Positions 1 to 10,507 of a stretch of DNA of 64,000 nt are shown in pieces. The DNA lies in contig JBANSL010000004.1 in the NCBI GenBank assembly GCA_037127255.1, positions 8,928,001 to 8,992,000 on the forward strand. The letters are read 5' to 3'. The notes under the pieces are model-generated. The model was not told the DNA's origin. It did not search any database and saw nothing but the letters and a program-made list of their open reading frames with translations. The translations under genes and the position numbers were made by a program. Numbering within the stretch: position 1 is the stretch's first letter; each line of letters starts with the position of its first letter. The stretch is from Persicaria tinctoria (taxonomy: Eukaryota; Streptophyta; Magnoliopsida; Caryophyllales; Polygonaceae).

Positions 1-290
1 GAGCCTCCCTTTGTCGCTACCAATACCTCAAGAGTTCGGGATCATTATCCTAATCTCCCCATATCTCCCAAGTAATCAAATCAGTAGGAAAACCATGTCA
101 ACATTAAAGAGAGTACGCACAAACCTGAATCCGATACCAGTTGATACGTAGCAATTGGCTAGGCAGGTCAATCGCTAAAAGAAACGCCCGATCTTGCGTA
201 TGCTCCTTGATTTTCGTGAATTGATGCCAAATTTGTAACGAGTAGTGATGTCCACTAAAGTAACCATGTAGTATAAGTTTATTTGCCAAA
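1..290 (-). repeat. LTR-retrotransposon end and leader, minus orientation
   Basis: Positions 142-245 match 11878-11974 (plus 17126-17136) in inverted orientation, with only scattered mismatches. On the minus strand the shared block runs from TACTCGTTAC to GCTACGTATCA. It is followed, in this copy only, by ACTGGTATCGGATTC, which resembles a primer-binding site next to an LTR end. I infer the 3' end of an LTR with the start of its internal region. No coding frame is visible. Confidence 0.45.
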
Positions 291-690
291 AATGTTAAAT
301 TTGTTTAATATTTCGGGTTGGGAATATGTTAAATTTGTGTAGTATAAGCTTATTTGCCAAAAATAGAGGTCTACACGAGTTTCTGTTTAATATTGCAGAA
401 TTTGGAGCCATTCCGGGACGAAACCAAAAGGAGGGGACAAAGGCAAGATTATACTCGACATCGACTACAGCTGAGAGCAAAATCAAGTCGAGGACCGAAG
501 ACGAACACCACTCGATCACGAGGGGCACTCGACGTCGAGTACATCTACTCGATGTCAACTAGATCTGGAACTTCACCTGAGCTCGACGAGGAGAAGACTA
601 CTTGACGTCGACTACTTTGGTCGACGTCGACTAAGTTGTTTTTGGGACGTAAGTCCGTTGGGCCAATCCGAGGACGTGTGGAATGCTTGG

Positions 691-1266
691 CAATGTTCTA
701 AAAAATGCTCGACAGATGCTTGGCGGCAAGGTACCGCTAAGCACCAAGACGGTTCGACGGCCTTATTAGCGGTTCTTGGCAGATAAAACGGTTTTTTATT
801 ATTTTGTTATATTTATCCCATAAACTATTTATAAATATATATTATGTAATAAACTATGTATTAATTTTAAGTTTATAACATATCACATAAAAAATCATTA
901 TGACCCTTTTTAAAGTTATCTGAATCAAATATAAAATCATATAGATATATTCAAATAAGTATCATGACTTCGTAATAGAGAAATTTAAAAGCATAAAGAC
1001 TAAATAATCTCAATTTAAAACCACCAAGACCGCTAAGCCTTCGTCCCGTGCCTGCTAAAACTCTTCCCCGCCAAGCCCGATTTGCACCCGCCAAGGCCAC
1101 CAAGTCTCCGTCTTGCACCCACCAAGGCCCCCAAGATGTTGTTCCATTCCCGCCAAGGCCCTCCCCCACCAAGCTACACTGCCAAGGCCGAATTCGGGAC
1201 GGTGTGGGTCCGCCAAGCGTCTTGGCGCCGTCTTGGCGGCCGCCAAGACCGTTTTTTAGAACACTA
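691..1266. mobile_element. Non-autonomous hAT-like element (576 bp)
   Basis: The ends are imperfect inverted repeats: CAATGTTCTAAAAAA at 691 and, on the other strand from 1266, TAGTGTTCTAAAAAA. The flanks ATGCTTGG (683-690) and CTGCTTGG (1267-1274) agree at 7 of 8 bases, as expected for an aged 8 bp hAT target duplication. The right half (about 1020-1255) is GC-rich and packed with CCGCCAAG/CTTGGCGG words, often subterminal repeats in hAT elements. There is no transposase frame. Confidence 0.6.
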
Positions 1267-1452
1267 CTGCTTGGGCACGAAGCAAGACCGGATCTATCAC
1301 GATTCTATCAAGATCTATCTATGGAAGAGAAGATTTATTCACCACATGAAAATTGAGATATTTACCTTTTTAGATTAATGTTTCTTTTATCCAAATTTAT
1401 ATCTTTAGGGTTAAATAGAATTTGCTTTCCTTGACTAGCAAGGATGAAGACC

Positions 1453-1460
1453 TATAAATA
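1453..1460 (+). promoter_or_regulatory. TATA-like box in the gypsy LTR
   Basis: TATAAATA lies about 1 kb before the LTR end and about 70 bp before a long AG repeat. It is a candidate LTR promoter only; nothing else confirms a start site. Confidence 0.25.
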
Positions 1461-1526
1461 AAGCTCTTGGGGCTGATTTTCATTCATTCCAAATTTATAT
1501 CTTTAGGGTTAGATAGAGTTAGAGAG

Positions 1527-1530
<4 letters not shown>

Positions 1531-1564
<34 letters not shown>
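1531..1564. repeat. (AG)17 microsatellite
   Basis: An uninterrupted AG dinucleotide tract follows several imperfect AGAG units, inside the presumed gypsy LTR. Confidence 0.95.
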
Positions 1565-1570
<6 letters not shown>

Positions 1571-2483
1571 CGAGAGAAGTTGTTTGGCGAGAGCGGAATT
1601 GACTTCGATCGGTTGTAAGCTTTGTTTTATTTTACTAATGCAATTTAGTTCCCTTTTATTATTGATGAGTTTTCCTATGATGAAGAGCGAGTAGTTCACC
1701 TACTTCAAGGGTCGGGGTGAGCCCGACGATAGTCACACATGCTTGAGGTAAAGATTCGACTTTTATCATGTTTTGATCATCCACTATCTTTGTTATGTTT
1801 ATTGCCTAATTAATAGAGATTCAGGTTAACAACTTGGATTATAAACATAAAGTTGGTAGATACAATTAGGGTTTCTTGAAAGAGTTGTCTAATTGTTGGA
1901 AAAGGCGAAAGTTTGATCCTTTGACGTAATTTGCATGATTATTCCTCTTTATCTTGCCGTATGCATGTTTGGTTATCGTTGTTGCAAACTCCGGTCTTGG
2001 AAGTTTTCCTTCATATATTGTTTATTTCGAGATCTGCGAACTTTAGCTTTTATTACGTTTCTGCGTTCTACTCGACATCGACTAAACCTAGTCGACGTCG
2101 ACCACTAATCACTCGATCAAGTGAGATCATTGTTGTTTGTGTTTCTGCAGGTACTCGACTATGACCAAGACTACTCGACTTCGACCACCTACTCGATGTC
2201 GAGGAGACCTAGTCGACGTCGACTACTTCCAGTCGCTTGCAGTTGCTGTTTTCTACACAAAATCGACTGTACAAGACCCCTGTCGACTACTGCCTAGTCG
2301 AGGTCGAGTACTCTGATTTGGTTTCTGGATGTGATTCGCCTAGCTATCTGAGATCCGCTGACACACTTCCTTGTGGATCCATCCTGACTACCTTCTACTA
2401 CAACGGGAGGAAGTCTTGTAATTATTTGCGTGGGCACAATCTGGTTTGATTTATTATTATATTTTGAACTCGATTTCCTCCTA

Positions 2484-3377
2484 TCAATAAATTGGCGTCG
2501 TTGCCGGGGAAGCAATCAAAATAGCTTTCCAACAAGTGCGTATTGGCTTCAATCGAAATTTTATACAGCCCGAAAGAGCCAAAATACCACAGTGTCGCCA
2601 TGCTGTTTTCTCAAACGAGGGTTGATGTTCAGCCCTAGCAAGATAGCTTTGTGAGATAAAGAATTCGAGCTCATTGACGACTAGGATCACATCATCCTCC
2701 TCTCCTTGAAAAGGATTCGTCCTCGAATCCGTGATGGAAACAAGAGACTCATTCGGACATGTTTCTTCTTCGTTGAACGGATCTTGAATCCCCTCTTCTT
2801 CTTGGATTGTGAAAGGCAAGCAAGGCGGAATAAATGGGGTCGCATCCGACCACTTAGTTGACATGCAATTCAGAAAGATAGGTACCTCGGTTGACGTTCG
2901 TTTCTCCTTCATGGAAAGCGCAACATTAGGAAGTTGGATGATTTCTTCGTCTTTCTTAAGCTCAGGCATGACCTTTGTAGTTTCAATCAGAACATCCTTG
3001 GACTTGCCTTCCTTGATCTCAAGTATCACACCCATGGCCATAGAGGATGTCGTCGTTGAAGAGGGAGGGGGTGGTGTTGTGGGTTTTGATAGCTTTGACC
3101 CCAATGAGATGACGACTTTTCGCATTTCTTGTACTTGTTGCATTGAGTCTTCCGCGAGCTTGCGGATCTCTTGCCAAGGTGGTTCAACCTTCTTCTTTCG
3201 CCGAGCCTCATCCTCTCGAGCCCTTCTCTTTCGATATCTCATCCGGAGATCTTGATCAACTACATCATATGTAGCACCATCCATGTCGCTCCAACGAAGA
3301 TACCCATCATCATAGGCTCGAATGGCCCATCGGATGTACTCTTCGGACAAAGGCTTGAAACTCGTCTTCTTGAACAT
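2484..3377 (-). pseudogene. Retroelement gag-like ORF, copy A (3'-truncated)
   Basis: I chose the ATG at 3377 (MFKKTSFKPL) because it aligns with the start of copy B and lies downstream of an initiator-tRNA primer site. The protein has a charged helical N-terminal part with the block YIRWAIRAYDDGYLRWSDMD, a basic segment rich in R/K/E, a Pro/Ser/Thr-rich linker, and an acidic tail containing TDSRTNPFQGEEDD. The last motif resembles one near the C-terminus of plant gypsy polyproteins. There is no zinc knuckle, protease or polymerase. The reading frame runs over the break at about 2517 into the gypsy leader, so its end is not native. I do not recognise the family; a gag-only (TR-GAG-like) retroelement is the best guess. 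Confidence 0.5.
2493..2510 (+). other. Gypsy primer-binding site
   Basis: TGGCGTCGTTGCCGGGGA differs by one base from the classic plant Tat/Athila primer site TGGCGCCGTTGCCGGGGA. It lies just 3' of the presumed LTR end, so the lost element was on the plus strand. Confidence 0.7.
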
Positions 3378-3433
3378 TTTGACTAAGAAGAAACAACTCG
3401 GATATCGAAAGCTTGATGGACTCGAGTCGATTA

Positions 3434-3445
3434 GCTCTGATACCA
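3434..3445 (-). other. Initiator-Met tRNA primer-binding site, copy A
   Basis: The minus strand reads TGGTATCAGAGC, complementary to the 3' end of plant initiator tRNA-Met. It sits about 57 bases upstream of the gag-like ATG, and the LTR-like end CACA is separated from it by TCAAG, exactly as in copy B. Confidence 0.7.
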
Positions 3446-3450
3446 CTTGA

Positions 3451-4125
3451 TGTGCTCGGACCCGGGCTCGAGCAAAAGGACCGGCCACGAGAGTTCCGAG
3501 AAGTCGGGAAGTTGTTGGCAGTTTTGGAGCAGCAGATCAGTCGGCAAATAATACCGATTTCCCGTCGATTGGCTAGGCTTCTGGAAACGTGCGAGTACTA
3601 CTTTTGTAGATCTTAAAGTTGCAGTCGCGGATTGGGGCAGATCTCGTCAATCGGATGTCAGACGAAGCGGGAAACTGAGTTTTACCGAGACGTCGCCTAT
3701 GCAGAGACGATTCCGAAATTGGGTTCGTTTGAGAGGTATTGAGGGCTGTTTTGGGAGTGACGTTTTGGGTATGATTGAGGGTGATAATGTGGCTGTGGAA
3801 GGCCTTAGAATGGTGGTAAAGAAGGGGTATGGGGTTGAGGGATATGTGATGCAAGATCGCTCTCGGCCTCGCACTCCGAGCTCTCTCCAACACTCGATCT
3901 TCCACACTCTCGGCCTCGCACTCCGAGTGTTTCCGACCCTTTGATTCCGTCGTCTCTCACTAAGGAATCTCCTTCAGCCTCTCACCGAAGGTTTTGTTCC
4001 CGGCCTCTCACCTAAGAACGAGATTCTTAACCCGAATCACTGGAAGCTATAAGGCTTACTTTTTCTCAAATTTCAACTTATCTTCAAATCAGTTCTTACA
4101 TCCCTTTATATAGATAAAATATTGA
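3451..4125 (-). repeat. 5' LTR-like region of copy A
   Basis: Upstream of the primer site on the minus strand lies sequence that parallels the same place in copy B, including repeated phrases of the type GGCCTCTCACC and CGCACTCCGAG in 3860-4020. A TATA-like TATATAAA on the minus strand at about 4105-4113 may be the LTR promoter. The outer boundary (about 4125) is approximate. Several overlapping ORFs here are not supported. Confidence 0.45.
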
Positions 4126-4328
4126 ATCTATGAAAAACAAAAAAAAAATTAAATAAATTGATAAACTAATGACGGATAATACGAAAGGGTTTCCGAGATT
4201 TATGACGGAAAGATGGACAACCATAATGGGGGGAAAACGAATGGTCTTGGTTGCCATCAAAGGGATGGAAGGTCGGGAATCCCTAAAGCCCCGTCATTTA
4301 ATCCAACCTTATTGAATTCATTCCGTCT

Positions 4329-5306
4329 TCATTTATTGCATTTCCAACAAGCTGCCTGGTTTTCGGACTGATCCAAAGATCCTAAATTTCGGCCATATTC
4401 TAATATGAATTGACGACTGCATCCTTCAATAAAGTTGTAGCCGCTTAAAATATCTTTCCAACAAGTCCTCATCGGCTTCAATCGGAATTTCATACATCCA
4501 GAACGAGCCAAAATACCGAGGTGTCGCCAAACAGTCTTCACAAATGAAAGCTGATATTCTGCTCTGAAGAAAAACCTTTGTAGGAAAAGAGATGCAAGCT
4601 CAAGGGCGACTACGATCACATCATCCTCCTCCCCTTGAAAAGGATTCGTCCTCGAATCCGTGATGGAAACGAGCGACTTCTTCGAACATGCTTCTTCTTC
4701 CTTCAACGAATCTTGAATCCCTTCTTCTTCTTCAATCGAGAAAGGCAAGCAAGACGGAATGAAAGAAGTTGAATCTAACCACTTACTTGACATGGAATTC
4801 AGAAAGCATGGCATGTCGGTTGGCATTCGTTTCTCCTTCCCAGAAAGCGCAACCTTGGGAACTTGGATGATTTCTTCATCCTTCTTAAGCTTGGGGTTGA
4901 CCTTTGCAATCTCAATCGGGACATCCTTGGACTTGCCTTCTTTGATCTCAAGTGTCACAACCATGGCCGTAGAGGATGTCATCTTTGAAGAGGGAGGTGG
5001 GGCTGTTTTGGACTTTGATTGCATTGACCCCAATGAGGTGACGAGATTTCGAATTTCCTTTACTTGTTTCATTGAATCTTCCGCGAGCTTGCTGATCTCT
5101 TCCCAAGGTGGTTCCACCTTCTTCTTATGTCGAGCCTCATCGTCTCGAGCCTTTCTCCTTTGATATCTCCTACGGAGCTCTTGATCAACTACATAATATG
5201 TAGCCCCATCCATGTCACTCCAACGAAGATACCCATCATCATAGGCTCGAATAGCCCATCGGATGTACTCTTCGGACAAAGGCTTGGAACTCGTTTTCTT
5301 CAACAT
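4329..5306 (-). CDS. Retroelement gag-like ORF, copy B
   Basis: The frame is uninterrupted from the ATG at 5306 (MLKKTSSKPL), 34 bases after the primer site, and encodes 325 residues. It is clearly homologous to copy A: the N-terminal blocks YIRWAIRAYDDGYLRWSDMD and VEPPWEEISKLAEDSMKQ are shared almost unchanged. A variable Ser/Pro/Thr linker and an acidic tail with TDSRTNPFQGEEDD follow. The C-terminus is rich in aromatic and basic residues and ends in CWKCNK. No protease, integrase or reverse transcriptase is visible downstream, so the element would need enzymes from elsewhere. Family not recognised; a structural gag-like role is inferred from position only. Confidence 0.5.
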   Translation of the reverse strand: MLKKTSSKPLSEEYIRWAIRAYDDGYLRWSDMDGATYYVVDQELRRRYQRRKARDDEARHKKKVEPPWEEISKLAEDSMKQVKEIRNLVTSLGSMQSKSKTAPPPSSKMTSSTAMVVTLEIKEGKSKDVPIEIAKVNPKLKKDEEIIQVPKVALSGKEKRMPTDMPCFLNSMSSKWLDSTSFIPSCLPFSIEEEEGIQDSLKEEEACSKKSLVSITDSRTNPFQGEEDDVIVVALELASLFLQRFFFRAEYQLSFVKTVWRHLGILARSGCMKFRLKPMRTCWKDILSGYNFIEGCSRQFILEYGRNLGSLDQSENQAACWKCNK

Positions 5307-5339
5307 TTTGACCCGAAAGCTTGAGGAACCCTTGTCGTT

Positions 5340-5351
5340 GCTCTGATACCA
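5340..5351 (-). other. Initiator-Met tRNA primer-binding site, copy B
   Basis: The minus strand reads TGGTATCAGAGC, preceded by CATCAAG as in copy A. This fixes the LTR/internal boundary near 5357. Confidence 0.7.
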
Positions 5352-5356
5352 CTTGA

Positions 5357-5760
5357 TGAGACTCGAGGACCGAGATCGACCAAGGCTCAAGCTTTCGAAC
5401 ACTCTTTTTGTGGAGCTAATTTTTCTGGTTTATGGAAACTAGAAAAAAGGGATATGTGGAGCAAGATTCGCAAGCCTCTCACCCTTGAATCACCTACACT
5501 CGATCTCAATCCTCTCGGAATCGCACTCCGAGGATCTCGACCCTTTGACACCTTCGCCTCTCACTAGGGTGTCACCCTCGGCCTCTCACCAAAGGGTTCG
5601 CTCTTAGCCTCTCACCAAGAACTCGATCCTTAACCCGGAATCATAGGAAGCTATTAGTGGCTCAAACTTTAACTCAACTAAACTTGACTTGATTTAAAAT
5701 GAAGTTCTTACAAGAAATATATAGAATGAAAATGTAGCCCCCGAGCATTTCTAATGGATG
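5357..5760 (-). repeat. 5' LTR-like region of copy B
   Basis: This region shares with 3451-4125 the order of repeated GCCTCTCACC and CGCACTCCGAG phrases and the AT-rich start with a TATATATTTC-type box (minus strand, about 5718-5726). The outer end is not precisely visible. No coding sequence. Confidence 0.45.
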
Positions 5761-5868
5761 TGGGATTTATTTGATAGAAACAAGAGCATGAAAAAAACGT
5801 CTAGATTGGATCTGTTGGAAAGAACGTCCAATTCGAGCATCTCAGAGACTGATTTAGGAGAAGTGTCC

Positions 5869-6057
5869 TTCATGGAAGTTGTAGCCACTTAAAATAGCTT
5901 TCCAACAAGTGCGTATTGGCTTCAATCGGATTTTTATACAGCCCGAAAGAGCCCAAATACCACAGTGTCGCCATGTTGTTTTCTCAAACGAGGGTTGATG
6001 TTCGGCCCTGGCAAGGTAGCTTTGTGAGATAAAGAATTCGAGCTCATTGACGACTAG
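5869..6057 (-). pseudogene. Retroelement gag-like fragment, copy C
   Basis: Positions 5880-6057 are nearly identical to 2517-2692 of copy A (the 3' part of its ORF) and resemble 4435-4610 of copy B. The match ends abruptly after CGACTAG at 6057, where decayed LINE RNase H sequence begins. The chimeric frame read across the join (6075-5854) is not a real gene. Confidence 0.6.
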
Positions 6058-7315
6058 TGGGTTTAACCGAGCCATCTACATTTATTTTGTAGGTAGCCGG
6101 AAGTGGTTTCTTCCAAGTAACATTTAGTCTCCTATTCCCACGCTTTGCTTTATTTCCTGGAACGGTTGTTGAGGCGTTCTGCTAGTCTCTGACCGACATT
6201 AGTGTTTTGGTTGCGATTTGAAAAGGCGAGTCTAGTTTTTTATTTTTGAAAATTACCGTGTTCCTGGCCTCCCAAATGGTTTGCCAAACGAAACACAAGT
6301 CTTCAAAGTTATTCCAAGTGGGGTGTGTTCGGAGGATATCCTCTAATGTTTGTGTTTAGAGTTGGGTTTTGAATTAGTATTTTGTTTGTAATTTGTTCAT
6401 AGTTGGAAATAACTCTTCTAGTTACAGTACAATGAAGAAGCAACTTAAGCTGTTGACCCTGTTGAAATACCGATTGAGTCGCACTTTTGTTGCTAGACCA
6501 TCTTGAGAAATTTTCCATATCAAGTTTTTTAGTCTAGGGGGCAACTTAAGCTTCCAGATCCAGTTGCAGGGGTTGGTTTTGTAGCTTGTGTTGTTCATCA
6601 TTTGCTTGACTGATTTCGTAGAAAATGGGTCATTCGAGCTATGTTTCCAGATTAATTTATCCAGGGTGTTCCAGCTTGGAATTTTGATCATGGATATTAA
6701 GCTGGTGATTTGAGTCTGAAAGATTTGGTTCAACAAGTGAAGGTTCCACTCCTTGCTCTGATTGATTAACTGCTTAACTGTCATGTCTGGGTCATGGTGA
6801 GCTTGGTACTGATTTGTGTTACACCCCGGGATCCATCGGTCCCTCCGTACATTGATGGATTCACCGTTCCTGATTACCCAGTGCAAGCCTTAGACGAATT
6901 TATCTCTCAAATGAAGGAGTCTACCAAATTGCCAGGATGGATTCTTGGGTTCAGTTTCATAGGGGTTGCTGTTTTGAAAATATTTTTCTGTAACTACTTT
7001 AACCCAGACGTTATCCTTATCGGTGTAAAGTTTCCATAGTAGTTTCATTTGGAGGCTAATATTCACATCCTCTGCAAGTCTGATTCCAAGACCACCCTTC
7101 TCGGTAGGCTGACATATTCTTTCCCAACTAATTAATGGTGTGTATTGTTCAGATTGGAGATTATTCCAGAAAAAAATCTTATGGATTTGGTCAATTTCTT
7201 GAAGGATTCCTTTAGGCAGGAGAAAATTTTGCATGAGGTAGTTTGTTTTAGAACAGAGATTATCTTTGATGAGGGTTACTCTACCAACTTGAGAGAGAGA
7301 GTGGAAGCTTTTCAT
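6058..7315 (-). pseudogene. LINE zinc-binding and RNase H remnant
   Basis: The 7315-6890 segment carries WERICQPTEKGGLGIR, typical of the region after the polymerase. The segment 6886-6422 has WIWKLKLPPRLKNLIWK and then decays where the Cys/His residues of the zf-RVT domain should be. A last scrap at 6120-6060 reads WKKPLPATYKINVDGSVKP, the first strand and first catalytic Asp of RNase H. The end is lost at the junction with copy C. Confidence 0.75.
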
Positions 7316-8973
7316 TTAGACAATTGTTTTTTTAAACTCTGAATAGCCTCTTGGAAAACTTCCTTTTTGACCCTCCCACGAAGGAGTGGGATTCCCAAGT
7401 ACTTTTCAAGGGCTTTGGAAACGGGGATATTTATTTCGTGGGCAAGGGAGTTAGCTAGAGAGGTACTAACATTCTCTGAAACTTGCAAGGAGCTTTTTTT
7501 ATAGTTTATTGTTAATCTAGAAAGGTTGGAGAATTTATTAAGAATATTTCTGATCGTGTGGATGCTCTTATGGGAGGCCGGAGCAAAAATGATTGTGTCA
7601 TCAACGAAGGTTAGAAATGGGATAGGAGTGCCATTTTTTGTGAGTTTGATACCTACCAGGCCATCATCCAAAGCTGCTTCTTCTTGAAGTTCTCTCGCTA
7701 AGTTTTCCATGATCATAATAAAAATATAAGGGGCTAGAGGGTCTCCTTGACGAATTCCTCTTTCTGGTTTGAATTGGGGCCCCGGTCGGTTGTTAACCAA
7801 CACCGAGAAGGTAGTTGTAGTTATGTAATTCATTACCATGTTAACCCAGAACGGGTGGAATCCAAACTTATCAAAGGTAGCCGTTATGTAATCCCAGTTA
7901 ACTCTATCATACGTCTTTTCCATATCAAGTTTTAAAGCCATCCATCCTTTCTTGCCTTTGTGTTTATGAAAACTGTGAAAAATTTCATGCGCTATAAGTG
8001 TATTGTCTTGGATGGATCGGCCTTCAACAAAGGCACCTTGAAAAGGATTTATAAGTCGGGGAAGAATTGGTTTGAGTCTGTTGGCTATTATTTTTGTGAT
8101 GATTTTATAAAATGTATTGCAGAGACTGATTTCTGTAGTGATTGATGTTTGAGGGATTATCGACTTTGGGAATGAGGGCTATGAAAGTTTGGTTTATTTG
8201 TGTTAATAATTTTCCAGTGTGAAAAAAGGCTTTGACAGCTTTGCAGAGGGAGTGCCCAATAATATGCCAGTATTTGATATAAACTTCCGGAGGGTAGCCA
8301 TCTAGACCAGGAGTTTTATCCTCAGCCATCAAGCTAACCGTATCTTTGATTTCCAAATTCGAAGGAGGTTTTAGTAATCTATCATTGTCTGTGGTAGTGA
8401 TTTGCGACTGAATATGTGATAGATGCATGGCAGTTATAGTAGGGCGGGATTGTTTGATAAATCTGTCCTTCATTTCTTTGGAAATTTGATTTGAGATTTG
8501 TTGTTGATCCGAAAGGATTATACCATCTTTAGTAGTAAAGGATGAAGTGGAGTTCCTAAATTTTTTTATTTTGACAATGGTTTGGTAATATTTCGTATTC
8601 TTATCTCCTAGTTGTTTAGTTTTGGCCCGCTGCTTCCAGAATCTAAAGTACGTTGAAGTTCATAAGGGCGTGTTTCTTCTTTTCTAATCTAGAGAGTTTT
8701 TGGTTTTCAGCTTCAGAAAGTAGCCCATGGGAGTCTTTGTTGGAGTTCTTGAATATGTGATTCGACTTGGGAAAGTTGTTTAAAGACGTTGTTTTTGTGT
8801 TTTTTGCACCATTCTTTAGTGTTTTTCTTGAGGAGTTTTTTGTTTCCGCATAAATTTATAAGCGAAAGAACCATCAAGCTTGTTTTTCCAGACATTACTG
8901 ACAATATTTTCATAGATCGGATTTTCCACTCAAGCCATTTCAAAACGGAAGGGAGCACCTTTTTGCCTCTCAC
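7312..8973 (-). pseudogene. LINE reverse transcriptase remnant
   Basis: Pieces in several frames give a linker (8973-8713), then KTPGLDGYPPEVYIKYW (near 8300) and TFIALIPKVDNPSNI, then LKLDMEKTYDRVNWDY (7930s), GIRQGDPLAPYIFI (7760s) and FLTFVDDTIIFAPA (7600s). The catalytic YADD/FADD box is FVDD here; Val in place of Ala is a change from the LINE norm. KYLGIPLLRGRVKKE marks the thumb. Frame breaks occur near 8105 and 7312. Confidence 0.85.
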
Positions 8974-9682
8974 TGGTACCTATGCTAATGGATATTGGGC
9001 AATGGTCAGAAGATGAAAAGGAATGGTGTTGTACAGAGAGATTGTTGAATTTGGTAACAACATCTTGGTGCGCCAGAACCCTATCGAGTCGTTCGTAGGT
9101 ATTTGAGTAGACCTTATTATTCTTCCTCCAAGTGAAAGGTGAACCCCTAAAGGGTATGGTATGAAGGTTGAGTTCCTCTTTAACTTCTCTTAACCTTCGA
9201 AATCTAGATAGGGTTGGATGGTTGCCACCCATTTTTTCTGTGTCATTTTCAATGTCGTTTAGATCCCCTATGATAAGGACAGGAAGCTGGTGTTTGTTAA
9301 TAATGTAAAAAATATCTTGCTAGAAATTAGTTTTTTCTTGTTCAATCGAGGGGGCGTAGACAAATAAGAGTGCTATGGCAAGTTGATCAACAGAGAGACT
9401 CAAGAGACAGAATATATTGTCTAACTCGAGAGTGGTAATATTCTGTGTTTGGTTATTATTTTTCATAAGAATCCACATTCCTCCATTAGAGCCTATAGAG
9501 CTGATAGATAATGCCTTGTGGAACCCAGCACTACGAAGTTGATAGTTATCCGGTGGGTCAGGAGATTTGGTTTCAGACAGAGCTAAGATGTCAAGGTTAT
9601 TATTATTTCTTAAGAGGTTTATCTCTTGCCAAAGGAGAGGGCGTCTAGAATCCCTGGCATTCCAATAGGCTATATTAATCAT
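8930..9682 (-). pseudogene. LINE endonuclease domain remnant
   Basis: The frame opens at 9682 with MINIAYWNARDSRRP, the usual start of plant LINE ORF2 apurinic-like endonucleases. It continues with LALSETKS (9590s) and FVYAPSIEQEK. After a stop or frame change near 9320, the domain resumes at 9232 with FTWRKNN, YERLDRVL and SSSDHCPISI, the conserved C-terminal endonuclease box containing the catalytic Asp-His. At least one nonsense and one frame change separate the halves, so it cannot be active. Confidence 0.85.
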
Positions 9683-9697
9683 GAGAGTTAGAGGGGG

Positions 9698-10507
9698 CTA
9701 TGCTACATAGCCCGAGTTTTCCTTTTGAATTATCCTGTAGGTTGTATATTTTGTATACTTATTAGAACCATTCCGAGTGTCAAACCTTCTCAAGACATAG
9801 CAGATTTTTTTGAGAAAAAGAGAGGTGATGGGTTTGTTGTAGATATGGTTCCGAATTGAGAAGTGAGCGAACTGACCATAATCATCTGCTTTGGATGAGT
9901 TGTATATAAAGGCAGGGCTTCCTTGATGCCGCTTGTGTTTAGTGTTTGAGCGGGTGTTCCATATTTTGAATCTGCAGATATTGCTTGTTGTATAAAGTTT
10001 GTATTGAGAGTTTAGCAAAACTTGTTGTTGTTGGTAGGTGTTGTTGTTGCTTTTCCCCACACGGATTACAAAAGAGAATCTGGTTGGGATCAACTGGATG
10101 GTTTGATGGTGAGAGTTTTGAGGGATCATACCTTGTGCACAGTCCAAGTATTCCAAGATGGAGATCAGGATGGCCCTGGGGTTGCAGCAGCCCATGGCCA
10201 GCAGTCCAGGGAGAAGGATTCCGGTCATAGATTTGTGTGATCCCATGTTCCAATCAGAGCAGCCATGGATAAATTTAGTTTGTTTCCTGTGATCATAGCA
10301 CCACCAGTGGCAACACTGAGGCTCCAAAGGGATAACCATACAAATGTTTATATCATTATCATTAAGATTGGTAGTATAAACAGTTAAGCTGGCTGATCTA
10401 GGATTCATGAGGCCTGTAGTATTGTTCATTGTGTTCATAATCCAGAAATGGTTCATTGGGATCAATCCAGTGATATAACAATTCATAAGCCTAAGGATCA
10501 TATTATG
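9698..10507 (-). other. Open frame directly upstream of LINE ORF2 (possible ORF1 remnant)
   Basis: A 270-codon open frame with no stop ends 13 bases before the endonuclease ATG at 9682. It starts at a TTG codon, so the true start is unknown. Its position suggests LINE ORF1, but I see neither a DUF4283 domain nor a CCHC knuckle; the nearest thing is a Cys/His cluster, CCHWWCYDH. I cannot align it by eye with the 818-residue ORF1 of the intact LINE at 52900-55356. It may be non-coding leader that happens to be open. Confidence 0.3.

Larger units (their letters stand above)
291..2486 (+). mobile_element. Probable 5' LTR of a Ty3/gypsy (Tat/Athila-type) element
   Basis: The right edge is set by ATCA at 2486 followed by a spacer and a tRNA-type primer-binding site (2493-2510) of the kind used by Tat/Athila/Ogre-lineage gypsy elements. 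The left edge is not resolved. Two stretches, about 450-640 and 2070-2310, are rich in GTCGAC/CTCGAC words, which suggests they belong to the same LTR. A hAT-like element at 691-1266 interrupts it. No second LTR or gypsy coding region follows: the internal sequence is cut about 7 bp after the primer site, where an unrelated retroelement copy begins. ORFs here are short and unsupported. Confidence 0.45.
6058..9682 (-). mobile_element. Degenerate L1-type LINE (ORF2 remnant)
   Basis: Read on the minus strand, the order is endonuclease, reverse transcriptase, zinc-binding RVT domain and the start of RNase H, as in plant L1 elements. The frame is broken by many stops and shifts. The 3' end is missing: the RNase H start (KINVDGSVKP) is cut at 6058 by copy C sequence, so no poly(A) or target duplication can be assigned. 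Confidence 0.85.

Noticed and set aside
2809..3255. Plus-strand frame of 148 codons opposite the gag-like ORF (and a similar one at 4759-5163).
   Set aside because: Antisense shadows of copies A and B; the conserved protein is on the minus strand.
5854..6075. 73-codon frame joining LINE and copy C sequence.
   Set aside because: An artefact of reading across a transposon junction.
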